Assembly: GCA_030427865.1 (NCBI GenBank)
Contig: JAUICK010000002.1
Coordinates: forward strand, 1-64,000
Length of the DNA: 64,000 bases
From: Bacteroidia bacterium
GTDB lineage: Bacteria; Bacteroidota; Bacteroidia; Flavobacteriales; Flavobacteriaceae
Direction of reading: 5' to 3'
The position numbers were made by a program, and so were the translations under genes. The notes under the pieces are model-generated. The model worked only from the letters and a program-made list of their open reading frames with translations. It was not told the origin of the DNA and ran no database searches. Of the stretch, positions 8,503-20,267 are shown one piece after another (position 1 is the stretch's first letter; the number at the start of each line of letters is the position of its first letter).

Positions 8503-8532
8503 TTTGTTTAATGATTAAATTAATTACGTAAA

Positions 8533-8540
8533 CAAAAGTA
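8533..8540 (-). promoter_or_regulatory. -7 promoter element of the TonB receptor-DUF4249 operon
   Basis: TACTTTTG on the minus strand matches TAnnTTTG, 30 nt upstream of the receptor ATG. No convincing -33 TTTG is seen at the usual distance. Confidence 0.5.
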
Positions 8541-8600
8541 CGATTCTAATCTTTAAGAAAAAGTTAAAAAACATCTTTTTATATCTTATATAATGAATAA

Positions 8601-8634
8601 AAAAAGTCGATGCTTTTTGCATCGACTTTTTTTT
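8601..8634 (-). terminator. Rho-independent terminator after icd
   Basis: Stem AAAAGTCGATGC / GCATCGACTTTT with a TTTTT loop and an A-run before it gives a T-run on the minus strand. It lies 20 bp past the icd stop and also insulates the TonB receptor gene. Confidence 0.9.
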
Positions 8635-8654
8635 GTATTTATATCATTTGTAAC

Positions 8655-10892
<2,238 letters not shown>

Positions 10893-10949
10893 TTAGGTAA
10901 TTTTTTGTAAAAAAGTTCATAAAGTAATTTTTGGCTTTATGAAAGCGAG

Positions 10950-10957
10950 CAAATTTA
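10950..10957 (-). promoter_or_regulatory. -7 promoter element of icd
   Basis: TAAATTTG on the minus strand, a full TAnnTTTG match, lies 69 nt upstream of the icd start and predicts a leader of about 64 nt. Confidence 0.5.
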
Positions 10958-11050
10958 AGAATTATAGCCGAGATTTTTAATGGTAAAATGCTATTAATTA
11001 GCAGCTTTTATTATGATTTTAATAATTTTTGAAATCGATTTCGTAGAAGT

Positions 11051-11096
11051 TAAAAATAAAAGCCATATCGTACAATTTCTTGTAATGATATGGCTT
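11051..11096 (-). terminator. Orphan terminator-like hairpin reading on the minus strand
   Basis: AGCCATATC (11061-11069) pairs with GATATGGCT at the right end (to about 11095), with further TACA/TGTA pairing inside. On the minus strand the stem is followed by TTTTATTTTT. No annotated gene lies immediately upstream on that strand. Confidence 0.5.
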
Positions 11097-11685
11097 CTTT
11101 GAAATAGTATTTTGTACTGTTTTGCATTGCTACAAAATTCAAATAAAAGTTTTCTCTTATATTCCTTTTTTAACAAAGAAATTACATTTTACTATTTCAG
11201 TTTTTGAAACATCCTTAATTTTAGATAAGCATTCTACTTTTTTAAAATTTTTATTAATGTTTCAAATTGTTTTTCATTAAACTTAAAATTAATTTATATG
11301 TCTATATAAATTTACGATTAGTAAATCTCTGTAATGGTTTAGTTTAAGTTAGTTTTATTTAAATTTTCAATAGTCTTCTATAAATTTTCATTTATAGTTT
11401 CTTTTGTTTCTCTAAATTTTACTATTCTAAACTAAGCTTTTTACTCAATTTGTCAATTTCAATTTATATAATAAACTTATTTTTAGTTTACTGATAAAAA
11501 CAATATATAAAGAACGTTACTTTATGTATTTACTTTAAATTTTTTTTATGAGTTTTTGAAGACTTATAAGTTAATTGGTTAGTAAATTCTGATATAAATA
11601 TATATTTGATTTTCGAATTTGCAAACTTTTTAACCAATTAGAAATCAACACACTATTAACCAAGGTTATTAACATTTGTTCATTA

Positions 11686-11718
11686 AAAAAGCGTTGTGAA
11701 AATATCACAACGCTTTTT
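11686..11718 (-). terminator. Rho-independent terminator after rplS
   Basis: AAAAAGCGTTGTGA (11686-11699) pairs with TCACAACGCTTTTT (11705-11718) around a 5-nt loop, 23 bp past the rplS stop. Confidence 0.92.
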
Positions 11719-11740
11719 AGTTATTTTTAAGTAAGATAAA

Positions 11741-12091
11741 TTATCTTCTTTTTTCAGTAATTCTAGCTTTTTTACCAGTAAGACCTCTAAAGTAGAAAAT
11801 ACGGGCTCTACGTACTTTACCTCTTTTATTAACTTCAATTTTTTGAATAGAAGGTAAGTTTACTGGGAAAATTCTTTCTACACCAACTGTACCAGACATT
11901 TTTCTGATAGTAAATGTTTCTGAAAGACCAGTTCCTCTTCTTTGTAAAACAACACCTCTAAAAAACTGAGTTCTTGTTTTACTTCCTTCTTTAATTTCAT
12001 AATACACGGTAATAGTATCACCGGCTGCAAATTCTGCAAATTCTTTTTTAGTTACAAATTCGTCTTGAACAAATTTTATTAAAGATTCCAT
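11741..12091 (-). CDS. rplS: 50S ribosomal protein L19
   Basis: This 116-residue large-subunit protein sits at the 30S-50S interface. Family motifs include [61 protein letters not shown] and [23 protein letters not shown]. In many bacteria rplS follows trmD directly. Here a membrane glycosyltransferase gene lies between trmD and rplS, and rplS has its own -7 promoter (12162-12169) with a leader of about 65 nt as well as its own terminator. Confidence 0.98.
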   Translation of the reverse strand: MESLIKFVQDEFVTKKEFAEFAAGDTITVYYEIKEGSKTRTQFFRGVVLQRRGTGLSETFTIRKMSGTVGVERIFPVNLPSIQKIEVNKRGKVRRARIFYFRGLTGKKARITEKRR

Positions 12092-12161
12092 ATCTTTTAA
12101 TTTAATAGTTTTTGTAAAACAACATTCACGATTTCTTCGTCAGAGGTTAATTTAGCGGTTG

Positions 12162-12169
12162 CAAAAATA
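12162..12169 (-). promoter_or_regulatory. -7 promoter element of rplS
   Basis: TATTTTTG on the minus strand matches TAnnTTTG, about 70 nt upstream of the rplS start. Confidence 0.45.
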
Positions 12170-12202
12170 ATACTTTTTTTTAGTTCATAAAATAAAAGTT
12201 AA

Positions 12203-13681
12203 CTATTTTTTTGCTTGATAGTTAGTGCAATAGAAAACCCAAAATTTACGTGTTTCTTTGCCGTTTATTTTAATAATAATAGGTTCTAATTCAATTACTT
12301 TATCAAAATAAGTTTCTAATAAAGTATGGTAATTTCCTTTTTTATCTTTATTCTTAAAACGCTTGTCAGAATCAATAAAAATGGCATTTTTACTATATAA
12401 GGTTGATAAATCATCACCTAAATAATCGAAATGTAAAGCGGGTAAACCCAAAATATTTTGGGCGTATACTTTATCATCCATAAAGAAGTTTAAACAGGCA
12501 GATGTTTTATAATTATCATCAGAAAAAACAAAAGTATTTGAATATTTTGTTTGTAAATCTTCAGTTTTAGCAGCTAATTCTTTCCAACCAACCCAAGTAT
12601 CATCACTCTTAATAGGAACTAAGTAAAACAAAACTTGTAGGCTCACTAAAACGTGAAATATAATAGAAATGATAATTTGAGCTTTTAATAATTTTTTACT
12701 GATAAACATTCCTGCTAAAATGATACCCGTAATATATGAAGGCATCATCCAATTGAGTTTTACCCAATAAATAGGAGTAAGGCTAAAAAAGCCAACAAAA
12801 GTTGGTATAAAAAAGGCTAATAAAAATAAGGTTTTTGCTTGTGGAATTTTAAATTTTATAACAGCTCTTTTAATGTATTTAAATGTAAATGTGATGAAAA
12901 TAACAAATAAAACAGGTAACAATAAGAACAGTTGATGCCCAATTGCGCCAAAGAAATAGTTTGGAGAAATTTTAAATTCTGTAATAGAATTGGTTCTTTC
13001 TGAAGATTGGAAAGCAAAAGAAGCAAAGTTGTTTTGGTAATTCCAATACCAAACAGGAAACATTACTACAACAGAAATAATAATAGCTATCCATAGCCAA
13101 GGAGAAATTAATAGTTTTCTGTATTTGTTAGAAAAAAATAGAAATGCTACTAATCCAATTTGTAATAAAAGCGCTGTGTATTTGCTGTTAAAAGCTATTC
13201 CCATAGCAATTCCGCTTAAAATCCAAAACCATTTTTTATCTTCAAAAATGGCTTTGTATAAGCAGATTAAACTCAATGTCCAGAACAGCAATAGCGGAAC
13301 ATCTGGTGTAGAGTTGAATGATAAAATAGAAACAAAAATGGTAGAAGCTAATAAAATGATGGCTCTTTGTAGTTTTTGTTTTGATAAAAAGTAAGAAGCT
13401 AATTTGTAAAAACTTAAAATAGTTAAAGAAGTAATTACAAAATCTGCTAATTTGATTGCAAATATATTTTGGCCAAAAATATCTGTAAAAATCCTTAGAA
13501 TGTACCCAATCATTCCTGGATGATCGAAATAAGATAAAGATAAATTTTGACCATATAGGTAGTAGTAGGCATCTTGCGGCATTAATCCCATAAATGGAAG
13601 TAAAATCAACCTAAATAGTTGAAAACCTAAAACCCAAGAAATGGCTTTGTTATTTTTTATGAATAATAAAAATTTACTCAT
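12203..13681 (-). CDS. Membrane glycosyltransferase of the GT39/ArnT-like (GT-C) fold
   Basis: This 492-residue polytopic membrane protein has about 11-12 hydrophobic helices. The first extracytoplasmic loop carries [28 protein letters not shown], with the acidic residue after helix 1 that GT-C enzymes need, and a later loop has [14 protein letters not shown]. It belongs to the PMT_2/dolichyl-phosphate-mannose mannosyltransferase-like group, which transfers a sugar from a polyprenyl-phosphate carrier to protein, lipid A or glycan outside the membrane. The acceptor is unknown. The gene overlaps the 3' end of trmD by 8 bp, so it is translationally coupled. The C-terminal 130 residues form a soluble periplasmic part ([20 protein letters not shown]). 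Confidence 0.85.
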   Translation of the reverse strand: MSKFLLFIKNNKAISWVLGFQLFRLILLPFMGLMPQDAYYYLYGQNLSLSYFDHPGMIGYILRIFTDIFGQNIFAIKLADFVITSLTILSFYKLASYFLSKQKLQRAIILLASTIFVSILSFNSTPDVPLLLFWTLSLICLYKAIFEDKKWFWILSGIAMGIAFNSKYTALLLQIGLVAFLFFSNKYRKLLISPWLWIAIIISVVVMFPVWYWNYQNNFASFAFQSSERTNSITEFKISPNYFFGAIGHQLFLLLPVLFVIFITFTFKYIKRAVIKFKIPQAKTLFLLAFFIPTFVGFFSLTPIYWVKLNWMMPSYITGIILAGMFISKKLLKAQIIISIIFHVLVSLQVLFYLVPIKSDDTWVGWKELAAKTEDLQTKYSNTFVFSDDNYKTSACLNFFMDDKVYAQNILGLPALHFDYLGDDLSTLYSKNAIFIDSDKRFKNKDKKGNYHTLLETYFDKVIELEPIIIKINGKETRKFWVFYCTNYQAKK

Positions 13682-14351
13682 CTAAAAGGTCTGGTCTTAT
13701 TTGTTGTGTTCTTTCATAGGCTTTCTCATTTCTCCAATCTTCAATCTTTGGAAAATTACCAGATAATAAAATATCAGGAACTTTCATTCCTTCAAAATCT
13801 GCAGGTCTTGTGTAAACTGGAGGTGATAACAAATTGTCTTGAAAAGAGTCTGTTAATGCAGATTGTTCATCACCAATAACCCCAGGAATTAAACGTACTA
13901 TTGCATCAACCAAAACAGCAGCAGCTAATTCTCCACCAGTTAAAACATAATCGCCAATAGAGATTTCTTTAGTAATAAATTTATCGCGAATGCGTTGGTC
14001 TACACCTTTATAATGACCAGTTAAGATTAAAATATTTTCTTTTAAAGAAAGTGTATTTGCGGTTGCTTGATTCAGTGTTTTTGCATCAGGTGTCATATAA
14101 ATGATTTCATCGTAAGAACGTTCTGACTGTAATTTTTTAATGCAATTTGCAATAGGTTCTATCATCATTACCATACCTGCTCCACCTCCAAATTGAGTGT
14201 CATCTATTTGTTTGTAATTCCCCAAACCATATTCACGTAAATCGTGAATTATAATTTCTGCAAGTTCTTTTTCTTTGGCTCGTTTTACAATTGAATGATT
14301 AAACGGACTTTCTAATAAATTAGGAGCTACTGAAATAATATCTATACGCAT
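13674..14351 (-). CDS. trmD: tRNA (guanine(37)-N1)-methyltransferase TrmD
   Basis: TrmD methylates G37 next to the anticodon using S-adenosylmethionine, which prevents +1 frameshifting. The 225-residue SPOUT-fold protein shows [22 protein letters not shown], the [19 protein letters not shown] segment, the trefoil-knot SAM site [17 protein letters not shown] and [21 protein letters not shown], and the C-terminal [17 protein letters not shown]. Only the trmD-rplS remnant of the usual rpsP-rimM-trmD-rplS order is present here; rpsP and rimM are absent. The upstream neighbour, 27 nt away, is a secreted TonB_C-like protein. Confidence 0.97.
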   Translation of the reverse strand: MRIDIISVAPNLLESPFNHSIVKRAKEKELAEIIIHDLREYGLGNYKQIDDTQFGGGAGMVMMIEPIANCIKKLQSERSYDEIIYMTPDAKTLNQATANTLSLKENILILTGHYKGVDQRIRDKFITKEISIGDYVLTGGELAAAVLVDAIVRLIPGVIGDEQSALTDSFQDNLLSPPVYTRPADFEGMKVPDILLSGNFPKIEDWRNEKAYERTQQIRPDLLDE

Positions 14352-14378
14352 GCAGAAAAATTTGTGTTTTTAAGAATT

Positions 14379-15803
14379 TTAATTAACAATTAATGTAAAG
14401 GGTATAGAAAACTTTATATCAACAGGTTCGTTTCCATAAATAGCTGGTGAAGCTTTTGGTAATTTTTTCATAACCCGAATAACTTCTTCTTTAATTTTTT
14501 TGTGAGGAGCTCTAACTTTTATATCAGCAATTTTTCCTTTTTTATTAATTTTAAAGCCTATAAAAATTCTTTTTCTACCTGGATTTAACTTTAATTTGTT
14601 TGGTAAATTGGTGTTAAATTTTTTTGCAAAATACATTTGAACTTGTCTACTAAAGCATTTCCTTGCCTCTTTTGATGTTTTAACTTCTTTACAAGCTGTT
14701 AATATGGGAATTCTATTGTATCCCATAATGTTGTTCGTTTTAATACTATTTTTTCCATCTTTAAAAACTATGACTGGTGTAAAATAACGATTTAGATGAT
14801 TTTTATTGATAAAAGTAAAATCATTTAAATTAAAATTTTTAAATAAAGAAATAATTTTTTCTTCTAATTTTTTTGATCTTGAGTTGGTAGATACTTCTAT
14901 AGGTAGTCCTTTTTTATCTAACTCAAAATAAATAGATAAGCGATTATTAACTCTATTTAAATTTGCGTTACTAATTTCTTTTTCTGTTAAGTTTTTTGAT
15001 AGATATTGTGCAAACTTGTTGTTGTTTGAAGGTTTAAAAATTGAATCAAAATTTTTAAATAGTTTTTCTGACTTAGGTTTTTCTCCTGCCTTAAAAGATC
15101 GAGCAAAAGTATAATTGTAATTTACAGAGTTATTATTAACTGTCTTAGGTGTAAAAACTTGGGTATACTTTTCTACAATACTTTTAATATGATCTTTAAA
15201 CTCTATTGGAGCTTTTACTTTTCTTAATCTTAAAAAACCATTTTGATCAATAAACAATCTAATATTTAAAAAGATTCTTTCATCAGCTTCATCTTTTTTA
15301 ACTAAAGAATAATCTATGGTGTTGTAAAAATATTCTTTTAATTGATTGTTGACACATCTTTGTATGTCTACATAAAAATCTAAATCTTGGCAAGCAATAC
15401 AATTTGGAGCAGTGGTTTTTGTTAGTGAATCATCGCAACTAATTATATTCTTACCCATTTTTTTTGTTATTACACGAAAAGAGTATTGTTTTTTAGTATC
15501 AAAATTAATATTAAAATTTTCTAATGGGTACAATTTAAAAGCTTTGATTAATGCTTGATTTAATTTAGGATTTCTCATAGAATTTAACCTAATATTAAAA
15601 GGGATGCTTTCTTTATTTACATAAAAAGATATTTCTAAATTATTATTGTTTCTTGGATAGGTAATGTTGTTTAAAAGGTATTTAGAAATTTTTTCTTTGA
15701 AATAAGTTGTGTGTATATTATCAAAACTAACAGTATTTTCACCTTCTTGACCATTTATTGTAAAAGACAACGTTAGTATAAATAAGATTATAAATTTATT
15801 CAT
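14379..15803 (-). CDS. Secreted protein with four TonB_C-like modules (duplicated two-module unit)
   Basis: This 474-residue protein has a signal peptide (MNKFIILFILTLSFTINGQ). The last about 90 residues (FIGFKINKKGKIADIKVRAPHKKIKEEVIRVMKKLPKASPA) look like a TonB C-terminal domain. Similar modules can be traced at about 33-115, 145-237, 258-348 and 383-474. Modules 1+2 and 3+4 appear to be copies of one unit: each pair is joined by a Cys-bearing linker (NCIACQDLDFYVDIQRC at 134-150, LTACKEVKTSKEARKC at 368-383). There is no membrane anchor other than the signal peptide, so it cannot be a canonical TonB energiser and is probably a soluble periplasmic protein. Function is unknown. Just upstream lies a perfect 8-bp inverted repeat (15811-15830). 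Confidence 0.75.
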   Translation of the reverse strand: MNKFIILFILTLSFTINGQEGENTVSFDNIHTTYFKEKISKYLLNNITYPRNNNNLEISFYVNKESIPFNIRLNSMRNPKLNQALIKAFKLYPLENFNINFDTKKQYSFRVITKKMGKNIISCDDSLTKTTAPNCIACQDLDFYVDIQRCVNNQLKEYFYNTIDYSLVKKDEADERIFLNIRLFIDQNGFLRLRKVKAPIEFKDHIKSIVEKYTQVFTPKTVNNNSVNYNYTFARSFKAGEKPKSEKLFKNFDSIFKPSNNNKFAQYLSKNLTEKEISNANLNRVNNRLSIYFELDKKGLPIEVSTNSRSKKLEEKIISLFKNFNLNDFTFINKNHLNRYFTPVIVFKDGKNSIKTNNIMGYNRIPILTACKEVKTSKEARKCFSRQVQMYFAKKFNTNLPNKLKLNPGRKRIFIGFKINKKGKIADIKVRAPHKKIKEEVIRVMKKLPKASPAIYGNEPVDIKFSIPFTLIVN

Positions 15804-15810
15804 AGTTAAT

Positions 15811-15830
15811 TATTGTATTAAGATACAATA
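15811..15830 (-). promoter_or_regulatory. Palindrome immediately upstream of the TonB_C-like protein gene
   Basis: TATTGTAT-TAAG-ATACAATA has 8-bp perfect arms and lies 7 nt before the start codon at 15803. It could be an operator or a hairpin in the 5' leader that covers the ribosome entry region. Confidence 0.4.
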
Positions 15831-15928
15831 TTAGAAATAATCTACCTATGTTCAAATGAAATACTTTAAATTCATTTATTATAAAATACTTTTTTTATAT
15901 AATTATCTTTTTTTATTTCTTATTTCTT

Positions 15929-15936
15929 TAATTTTG
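15929..15936 (+). promoter_or_regulatory. -7 promoter element of the DUF2721 gene
   Basis: TAATTTTG matches TAnnTTTG and lies 8 nt before the ATG at 15945, which predicts an almost leaderless mRNA. Confidence 0.5.
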
Positions 15937-15944
15937 AGAATACT

Positions 15945-16355
15945 ATGGAAGCACTTACTTTAACTACACCAGCTCTTTTATTTTCTGCAATTTCTTTAAT
16001 TATGTTAGCTTATACCAATCGTTTTTTAGCATATGCTGCTGTAATTAGAAATTTGCATGATATTTACTTAGAAAGAAAAGAAGACTCATTAATAAAGCAA
16101 ATTAAAAACTTAAAACTTAGATTAAATTTAACACGCTGGATGCAGATTTTAGGTATTGCCAGTTTATTACTTTGTGTATTAACAATGTTTTTAATTTATG
16201 TGCATCAGCAAAATATAGCTATATATGTTTTTGGTTTGGCTTTAATATTGCTTATTCTATCTTTAGGGGTATTAATAAAAGAGATACAAATATCTTCTTT
16301 AGCTTTACAGCATCATATATCAGATATTGAAGAGCATTTGAGAGAAGGTAAGTAA
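15945..16355 (+). CDS. DUF2721 family membrane protein
   Basis: This 136-residue protein has three predicted membrane helices: about 8-31 (TTPALLFSAISLIMLAYTNRFLAY), 68-88 (MQILGIASLLLCVLTMFLIYV) and 93-113 (IAIYVFGLALILLILSLGVLI). A charged cytoplasmic helix lies between the first and second, and the C-terminal ALQHHISDIEE tail is typical. The order of segments fits DUF2721, a widespread family without known biochemical role. It is monocistronic, faces away from the TonB_C-like gene, and has a promoter element only 8 nt before the start codon. Confidence 0.85.
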   Translation: MEALTLTTPALLFSAISLIMLAYTNRFLAYAAVIRNLHDIYLERKEDSLIKQIKNLKLRLNLTRWMQILGIASLLLCVLTMFLIYVHQQNIAIYVFGLALILLILSLGVLIKEIQISSLALQHHISDIEEHLREGK

Positions 16356-16503
16356 GGTTTAAAATTAGTTTAATTTTCTATTTTTTGTTTTCTAATAAAT
16401 AACTGATATAAACCTTTTGCTTCTAAATCGGATTTTAACTTCAATTAATTTGAAAACCTTTAGATTGTTTTTAAGTTAAGTCTTAAGATAATAAATTAAT
16501 TTT

Positions 16504-17577
16504 TTAGTATAAATCTAATAATCTTTTAGCTGCATTAAATGGAGTTGTTTTACTGTTTTCTAATAGTTGTATTTCTTTATTTAATGCTTCTTTAATTTTT
16601 GGTGTATCAAAGAAATTAACTTTTAATTGTTGCTCTATAGTAGATAATAACCAATATTTATTTTGCTCGTTTCTTTTTTGAGAGAAATAGTTGTTTGCTT
16701 TGGTTAACTCAAAATATTGATTTATCATTTCATCAACTTTATCAATTCCAATATTTTGTAAAGCACTTGCTGTAACAACTTTTGGTTGCCAATTGCTCTC
16801 TTTTACAGGGTACAAATGTAAGGCTCTGTTAAATTCAACTTTAGCAATTTTAGCATTTTTTTCATTGTCTCCATCAGCTTTGTTAATTACAATAGCATCA
16901 GCCATTTCTATAATACCGCGTTTAATTCCCTGTAACTCATCTCCAGCTCCAGCTAATTTTAATAATAAAAAGAAATCTACCATAGAATGTACTAAGGTTT
17001 CAGACTGCCCTACACCAACAGTTTCTATTAAAATAGTATTAAAACCTGCTGCTTCACACAAAATTATAGACTCTCTTGTTTTTTGAGCAACCCCACCTAA
17101 AGAGCTTCCAGAAGGAGATGGTCTAATAAATGCATTCTTATCGGTTACCAATTGCTCCATTCTGGTTTTATCACCTAAAATAGAACCTTTATTAATAGAA
17201 CTACTTGGGTCTACAGCTAAAACCGCTACTTTTTTGCCTTGTAATGTTAAATGTTTTCCAAAAGCTTCTATAAAAGTACTTTTACCAACTCCAGGAACAC
17301 CTGTAATTCCAATTCTTACAGATGCATTTGCATAAGGCAAACATTGCTCTAAAATTTTGTTAGCTTTTTGTTGATGTTTTGCATTTGTACTCTCTACCAA
17401 AGTAATTGCACGACTTAGAAATGTAATATTACCATCTAAAATTTTAGATACAAATTCATGAACTGAATTTTTTTTGGCTCTATTTCGTTTAATTTTTTGG
17501 GCACTTAATTTACTGGTAGTTTCTAATTTAGAAACTCCATCTTTTTCGTGTAATGCAGATTTAGTATTGTTAGACAT
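16504..17577 (-). CDS. meaB: Methylmalonyl-CoA mutase-associated GTPase MeaB
   Basis: MeaB is a G3E-family GTPase chaperone that protects adenosylcobalamin-dependent methylmalonyl-CoA mutase and gates cofactor loading. The 357-residue protein has the P-loop GVPGVGKST (about residues 93-101), VLAVDPSSSINKGSILGDKTRM, the segment PSPSGSSLGGVAQKTRE, ILIETVGVGQSE (switch II region) and INKADG (NKxD base recognition). The N-terminal 35 residues are Lys-rich and longer than in some homologues. The mutase genes are not in the window. A -7 element lies at 17604-17611. Confidence 0.95.
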   Translation of the reverse strand: MSNNTKSALHEKDGVSKLETTSKLSAQKIKRNRAKKNSVHEFVSKILDGNITFLSRAITLVESTNAKHQQKANKILEQCLPYANASVRIGITGVPGVGKSTFIEAFGKHLTLQGKKVAVLAVDPSSSINKGSILGDKTRMEQLVTDKNAFIRPSPSGSSLGGVAQKTRESIILCEAAGFNTILIETVGVGQSETLVHSMVDFFLLLKLAGAGDELQGIKRGIIEMADAIVINKADGDNEKNAKIAKVEFNRALHLYPVKESNWQPKVVTASALQNIGIDKVDEMINQYFELTKANNYFSQKRNEQNKYWLLSTIEQQLKVNFFDTPKIKEALNKEIQLLENSKTTPFNAAKRLLDLY

Positions 17578-17603
17578 CTATTGTAAAAATAAACTTTTGT
17601 ATT

Positions 17604-17611
17604 CAAAATTA
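17604..17611 (-). promoter_or_regulatory. -7 promoter element of meaB
   Basis: TAATTTTG on the minus strand, 26 nt before the meaB ATG. Confidence 0.45.
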
Positions 17612-17677
17612 AAAGTTTACTCTTTTAAAAATTAAATTTATATTTAAGGACAAAACTAATTAAATCTACATATTATT

Positions 17678-19561
17678 ATGAAATTCAGGTGTTTTCTTAT
17701 TTTATATTTCTTTGTTTTTGCTTTAAAAGGTCAAGAACTATATCAAAAAAAACTTGAATTTTTATATGAAAAGGTAGTAAGAACTCAATATTCTCAATTA
17801 GATTCTATGCATTTTTATCTAAAAAAACTAGAGAATGCTATAAAACCTAACGATTCTGTTTGGGTTTCGAGATACAATTCTTCTTTAGGTGTGTATTATT
17901 CTCAAAAAGCAGAATACAATAAAGCTAAAGAACAGCAATTTGTGGCGCTTAGAATTGGTCAAAATATAAATGACCCGCTTTTAATTGCGAAAGCTTACCA
18001 AAGACTTGGTGTTATTTATAAATTCTTAGGCGACTTTGAAGTTTCTATGGATTATGTTTTTAAAGCCAGAGATTTGGCTTATACTAATAAAGATACCTTA
18101 ACAGGAGTGATGTCTGATTTGGTAATTGGACAAAATTATTGGAGGTTAAAAAAGTATAAAAAAGCAATGAATCAAATAACAAAGGCAATAGAGATTGCTG
18201 AGTTTAGAAACTTAGGTAGTGATGCCTTAGCACCTGTGTATTTAGAGAAAGGAAATATGCTTTTAATGTTTGGTAAATTAGATGAAGCATTAAAAGTGTA
18301 CAAAAAGGCAGAAAAGTTAACAGAAGCAACAGGATATTTTGAAGGAATTGCCCCAATTTACTCAAACATAGGAGCCATTTATTTCTTTAAAGGCAATTTT
18401 AATAAAGCTATAGAATATTATAAAATTTCACTTAAAAAGGCTATAGAATTTCAAGATGAAAATAGCATAGGTGTTGCTCAAATGAATTTAGGAGAAGCGT
18501 ATTATAACATTAATAAGTTTGATAAGTCAGAAGAAATCTTAAAAGAAAGCCTTCTACTATTTAAACGTTTAAAAAACAAACTCAATTTGGTTGATAACTA
18601 CAATTATTTATATGAGTTAGAAACAAAAAAGAAAAATTACAAAAAAGCACTCGATTATTTTAAACTTAAAAACACTTACAAAGATTCTATTCTGAATGAA
18701 AATAATTTAGCAAAAGTATCTACTTTAGAAGTTAAGTATAAAACAGCGGAAAAAGAAAAACAAATTACCAAACAAAATTTAGAAATTAAAACCAAAGAAG
18801 CTACTATAGCTTCACAAAGAAATACTCAATTATTATTAATTGCAGGATTAGGTTTTTTGGTTTTAGGAGGGTTATTATACTACAATAGAAATAAAGCACA
18901 GCAGAAGCAAAAATTACAAGCAGCAATTTTAAAAGAAAAAGAAAGAGGTTTTGAGGCTGTAGTTAAAGCATCAGAAGATGAACGTAAAAGAATAAGTAAA
19001 GATTTGCATGATGGTATAGGGCAAGAAATGGCAGCTTTAAAAATGGCAATAGGGCATATAAAAGATAAAGAAGAAGATGAACTTAAAAAACAAGAATTGA
19101 ATACAATTCTAAATAATTGTGCTAAATCTGCTGATGAAATTCGAAGTATTTCTCATCAAATGATGCCGAGATCTTTAATGGAAAATGGATTGTTAGAAGC
19201 AATAAACGATTTGCTTTACGGTACGTTCCATTATTCAGACATCAAATACAAATTTGAACATTTTGAAGTAAACCAACGGTTTGATGAGCGTATAGAAATT
19301 AGTTTGTATAGAGTGCTGCAAGAATTAATTAACAATATTGTAAAACATGCCAACGCATCTGAAGTTAATGTGTTGTTATACAAACAAGAAAGAAAATTAA
19401 TTTTATTGGTAGAAGATAATGGTATTGGTATGCACAAAGGCAACAAAAAAGGTCATGGTGTACTAAATATTAAGAGCAGAATAGATATGATAAACGGAAC
19501 TATAAACTATCAACCCAGTAAAAACTCTGGAACTTCTGCCATGATTAGCATTCCTATTTAA
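17678..19561 (+). CDS. TPR-containing sensor histidine kinase (HisKA_3/NarL type)
   Basis: This 627-residue hybrid has a signal peptide (to about residue 18) and a periplasmic block of tetratricopeptide repeats at about 60-340, for example AIEYYKISLKKAIEFQ and AYYNINKFDKSEEIL. A short coiled coil (345-380) precedes one membrane helix at 385-402 (LLLIAGLGFLVLGGLLYY). The HisKA_3 dimerisation domain has SEDERKRISKDLHDGIGQ with phospho-acceptor His444. The HATPase_c domain follows, with ELINNIVKHANASEV (N box), LVEDNGIGM and KGHGVLNIKSR. Kinases of this class pair with NarL/LuxR-type regulators, and no such regulator is encoded beside it. The LytTR regulator at the far end of the window is a different type. 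The stop overlaps the convergent gene by 4 bp. Confidence 0.93.
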   Translation: MKFRCFLILYFFVFALKGQELYQKKLEFLYEKVVRTQYSQLDSMHFYLKKLENAIKPNDSVWVSRYNSSLGVYYSQKAEYNKAKEQQFVALRIGQNINDPLLIAKAYQRLGVIYKFLGDFEVSMDYVFKARDLAYTNKDTLTGVMSDLVIGQNYWRLKKYKKAMNQITKAIEIAEFRNLGSDALAPVYLEKGNMLLMFGKLDEALKVYKKAEKLTEATGYFEGIAPIYSNIGAIYFFKGNFNKAIEYYKISLKKAIEFQDENSIGVAQMNLGEAYYNINKFDKSEEILKESLLLFKRLKNKLNLVDNYNYLYELETKKKNYKKALDYFKLKNTYKDSILNENNLAKVSTLEVKYKTAEKEKQITKQNLEIKTKEATIASQRNTQLLLIAGLGFLVLGGLLYYNRNKAQQKQKLQAAILKEKERGFEAVVKASEDERKRISKDLHDGIGQEMAALKMAIGHIKDKEEDELKKQELNTILNNCAKSADEIRSISHQMMPRSLMENGLLEAINDLLYGTFHYSDIKYKFEHFEVNQRFDERIEISLYRVLQELINNIVKHANASEVNVLLYKQERKLILLVEDNGIGMHKGNKKGHGVLNIKSRIDMINGTINYQPSKNSGTSAMISIPI

Positions 19562-20172
19562 GGCACAATAGGAAGAAGCTTTGGGCCTAAAAATTTCATC
19601 CATAAAAAAACACTTCCATAAAAGCCTAAAATTCCAAAAACTAAAGTTTGCAACCTTTCTTTAAAAGTAAATAGTTTAATGAAAATGAAAGTGCCAATAC
19701 CTAAAAAAAGAATTATTGTAGGTACTATTCTTGCTATTTGAAGCAAACTATAATTGGCATAATAAAATGCTAAGTTAAATAAATTATTAATAGATGTTAA
19801 AATGCTAAAACAAGATATAATAGTTAAAAACCAATCCAGCAATTTAAAAGATTGCCCCTTTTTCCATCTATAAAAAAGAAACCCAAAAGAAATTAAAGAA
19901 GGTAAGAACAAAACGTAATATATTCCGTGTTTTTGAAACCAATTCATATTTGGATTTGCCTGTGATATTTGCGCAATTTTTTCGCAACCAAAATATAAAC
20001 TTTTGTAATTAGGTGTAAAAAATTTAAAAGTAATTCCACCTCTAAAAAGTGCATCAAAAGCATATATTAAAATGTTACTTAGTTGAGTTTTTAAAGGAAA
20101 AAACAATAAAAACAAACAAAAAATAGTAATATTTTCTTTTTGTTTTAAGATAGATACAACTTTCTTTTTCAC
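19558..20172 (-). CDS. Polytopic membrane protein of unknown function
   Basis: This 204-residue protein starts at GTG, the only start available before the first helix. It has about five hydrophobic helices: 15-33 (ITIFCLFLLFFPLKTQL), 86-103 (IYYVLFLPSLISFGFLFY), 113-130, 138-162 and 170-192 (LVFGILGFYGSVFLWMKFLG). A short extracytoplasmic segment between the first two helices has FFTPNYKSLYFGCEKIAQIS. I recognise no family. It converges on the sensor kinase gene with a 4-bp overlap and diverges from the ECF sigma operon, so the three could be functionally linked, but nothing in the sequence proves it. Confidence 0.75.
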   Translation of the reverse strand: MKKKVVSILKQKENITIFCLFLLFFPLKTQLSNILIYAFDALFRGGITFKFFTPNYKSLYFGCEKIAQISQANPNMNWFQKHGIYYVLFLPSLISFGFLFYRWKKGQSFKLLDWFLTIISCFSILTSINNLFNLAFYYANYSLLQIARIVPTIILFLGIGTFIFIKLFTFKERLQTLVFGILGFYGSVFLWMKFLGPKLLPIVP

Positions 20173-20267
20173 TACTTTAATTGACTTTTATGTAAATTTA
20201 GAAATAATATTTTATTCTTTTTGCAACATAGCAAAAAATGTATCGTCTATAAGACAAGAAAGTATCA

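Noticed and set aside
10994..11176. 60-codon reading frame on the minus strand upstream of icd
   Set aside because: It runs through the hairpin at 11061-11096, has low-complexity Lys/Ile composition and no family resemblance.
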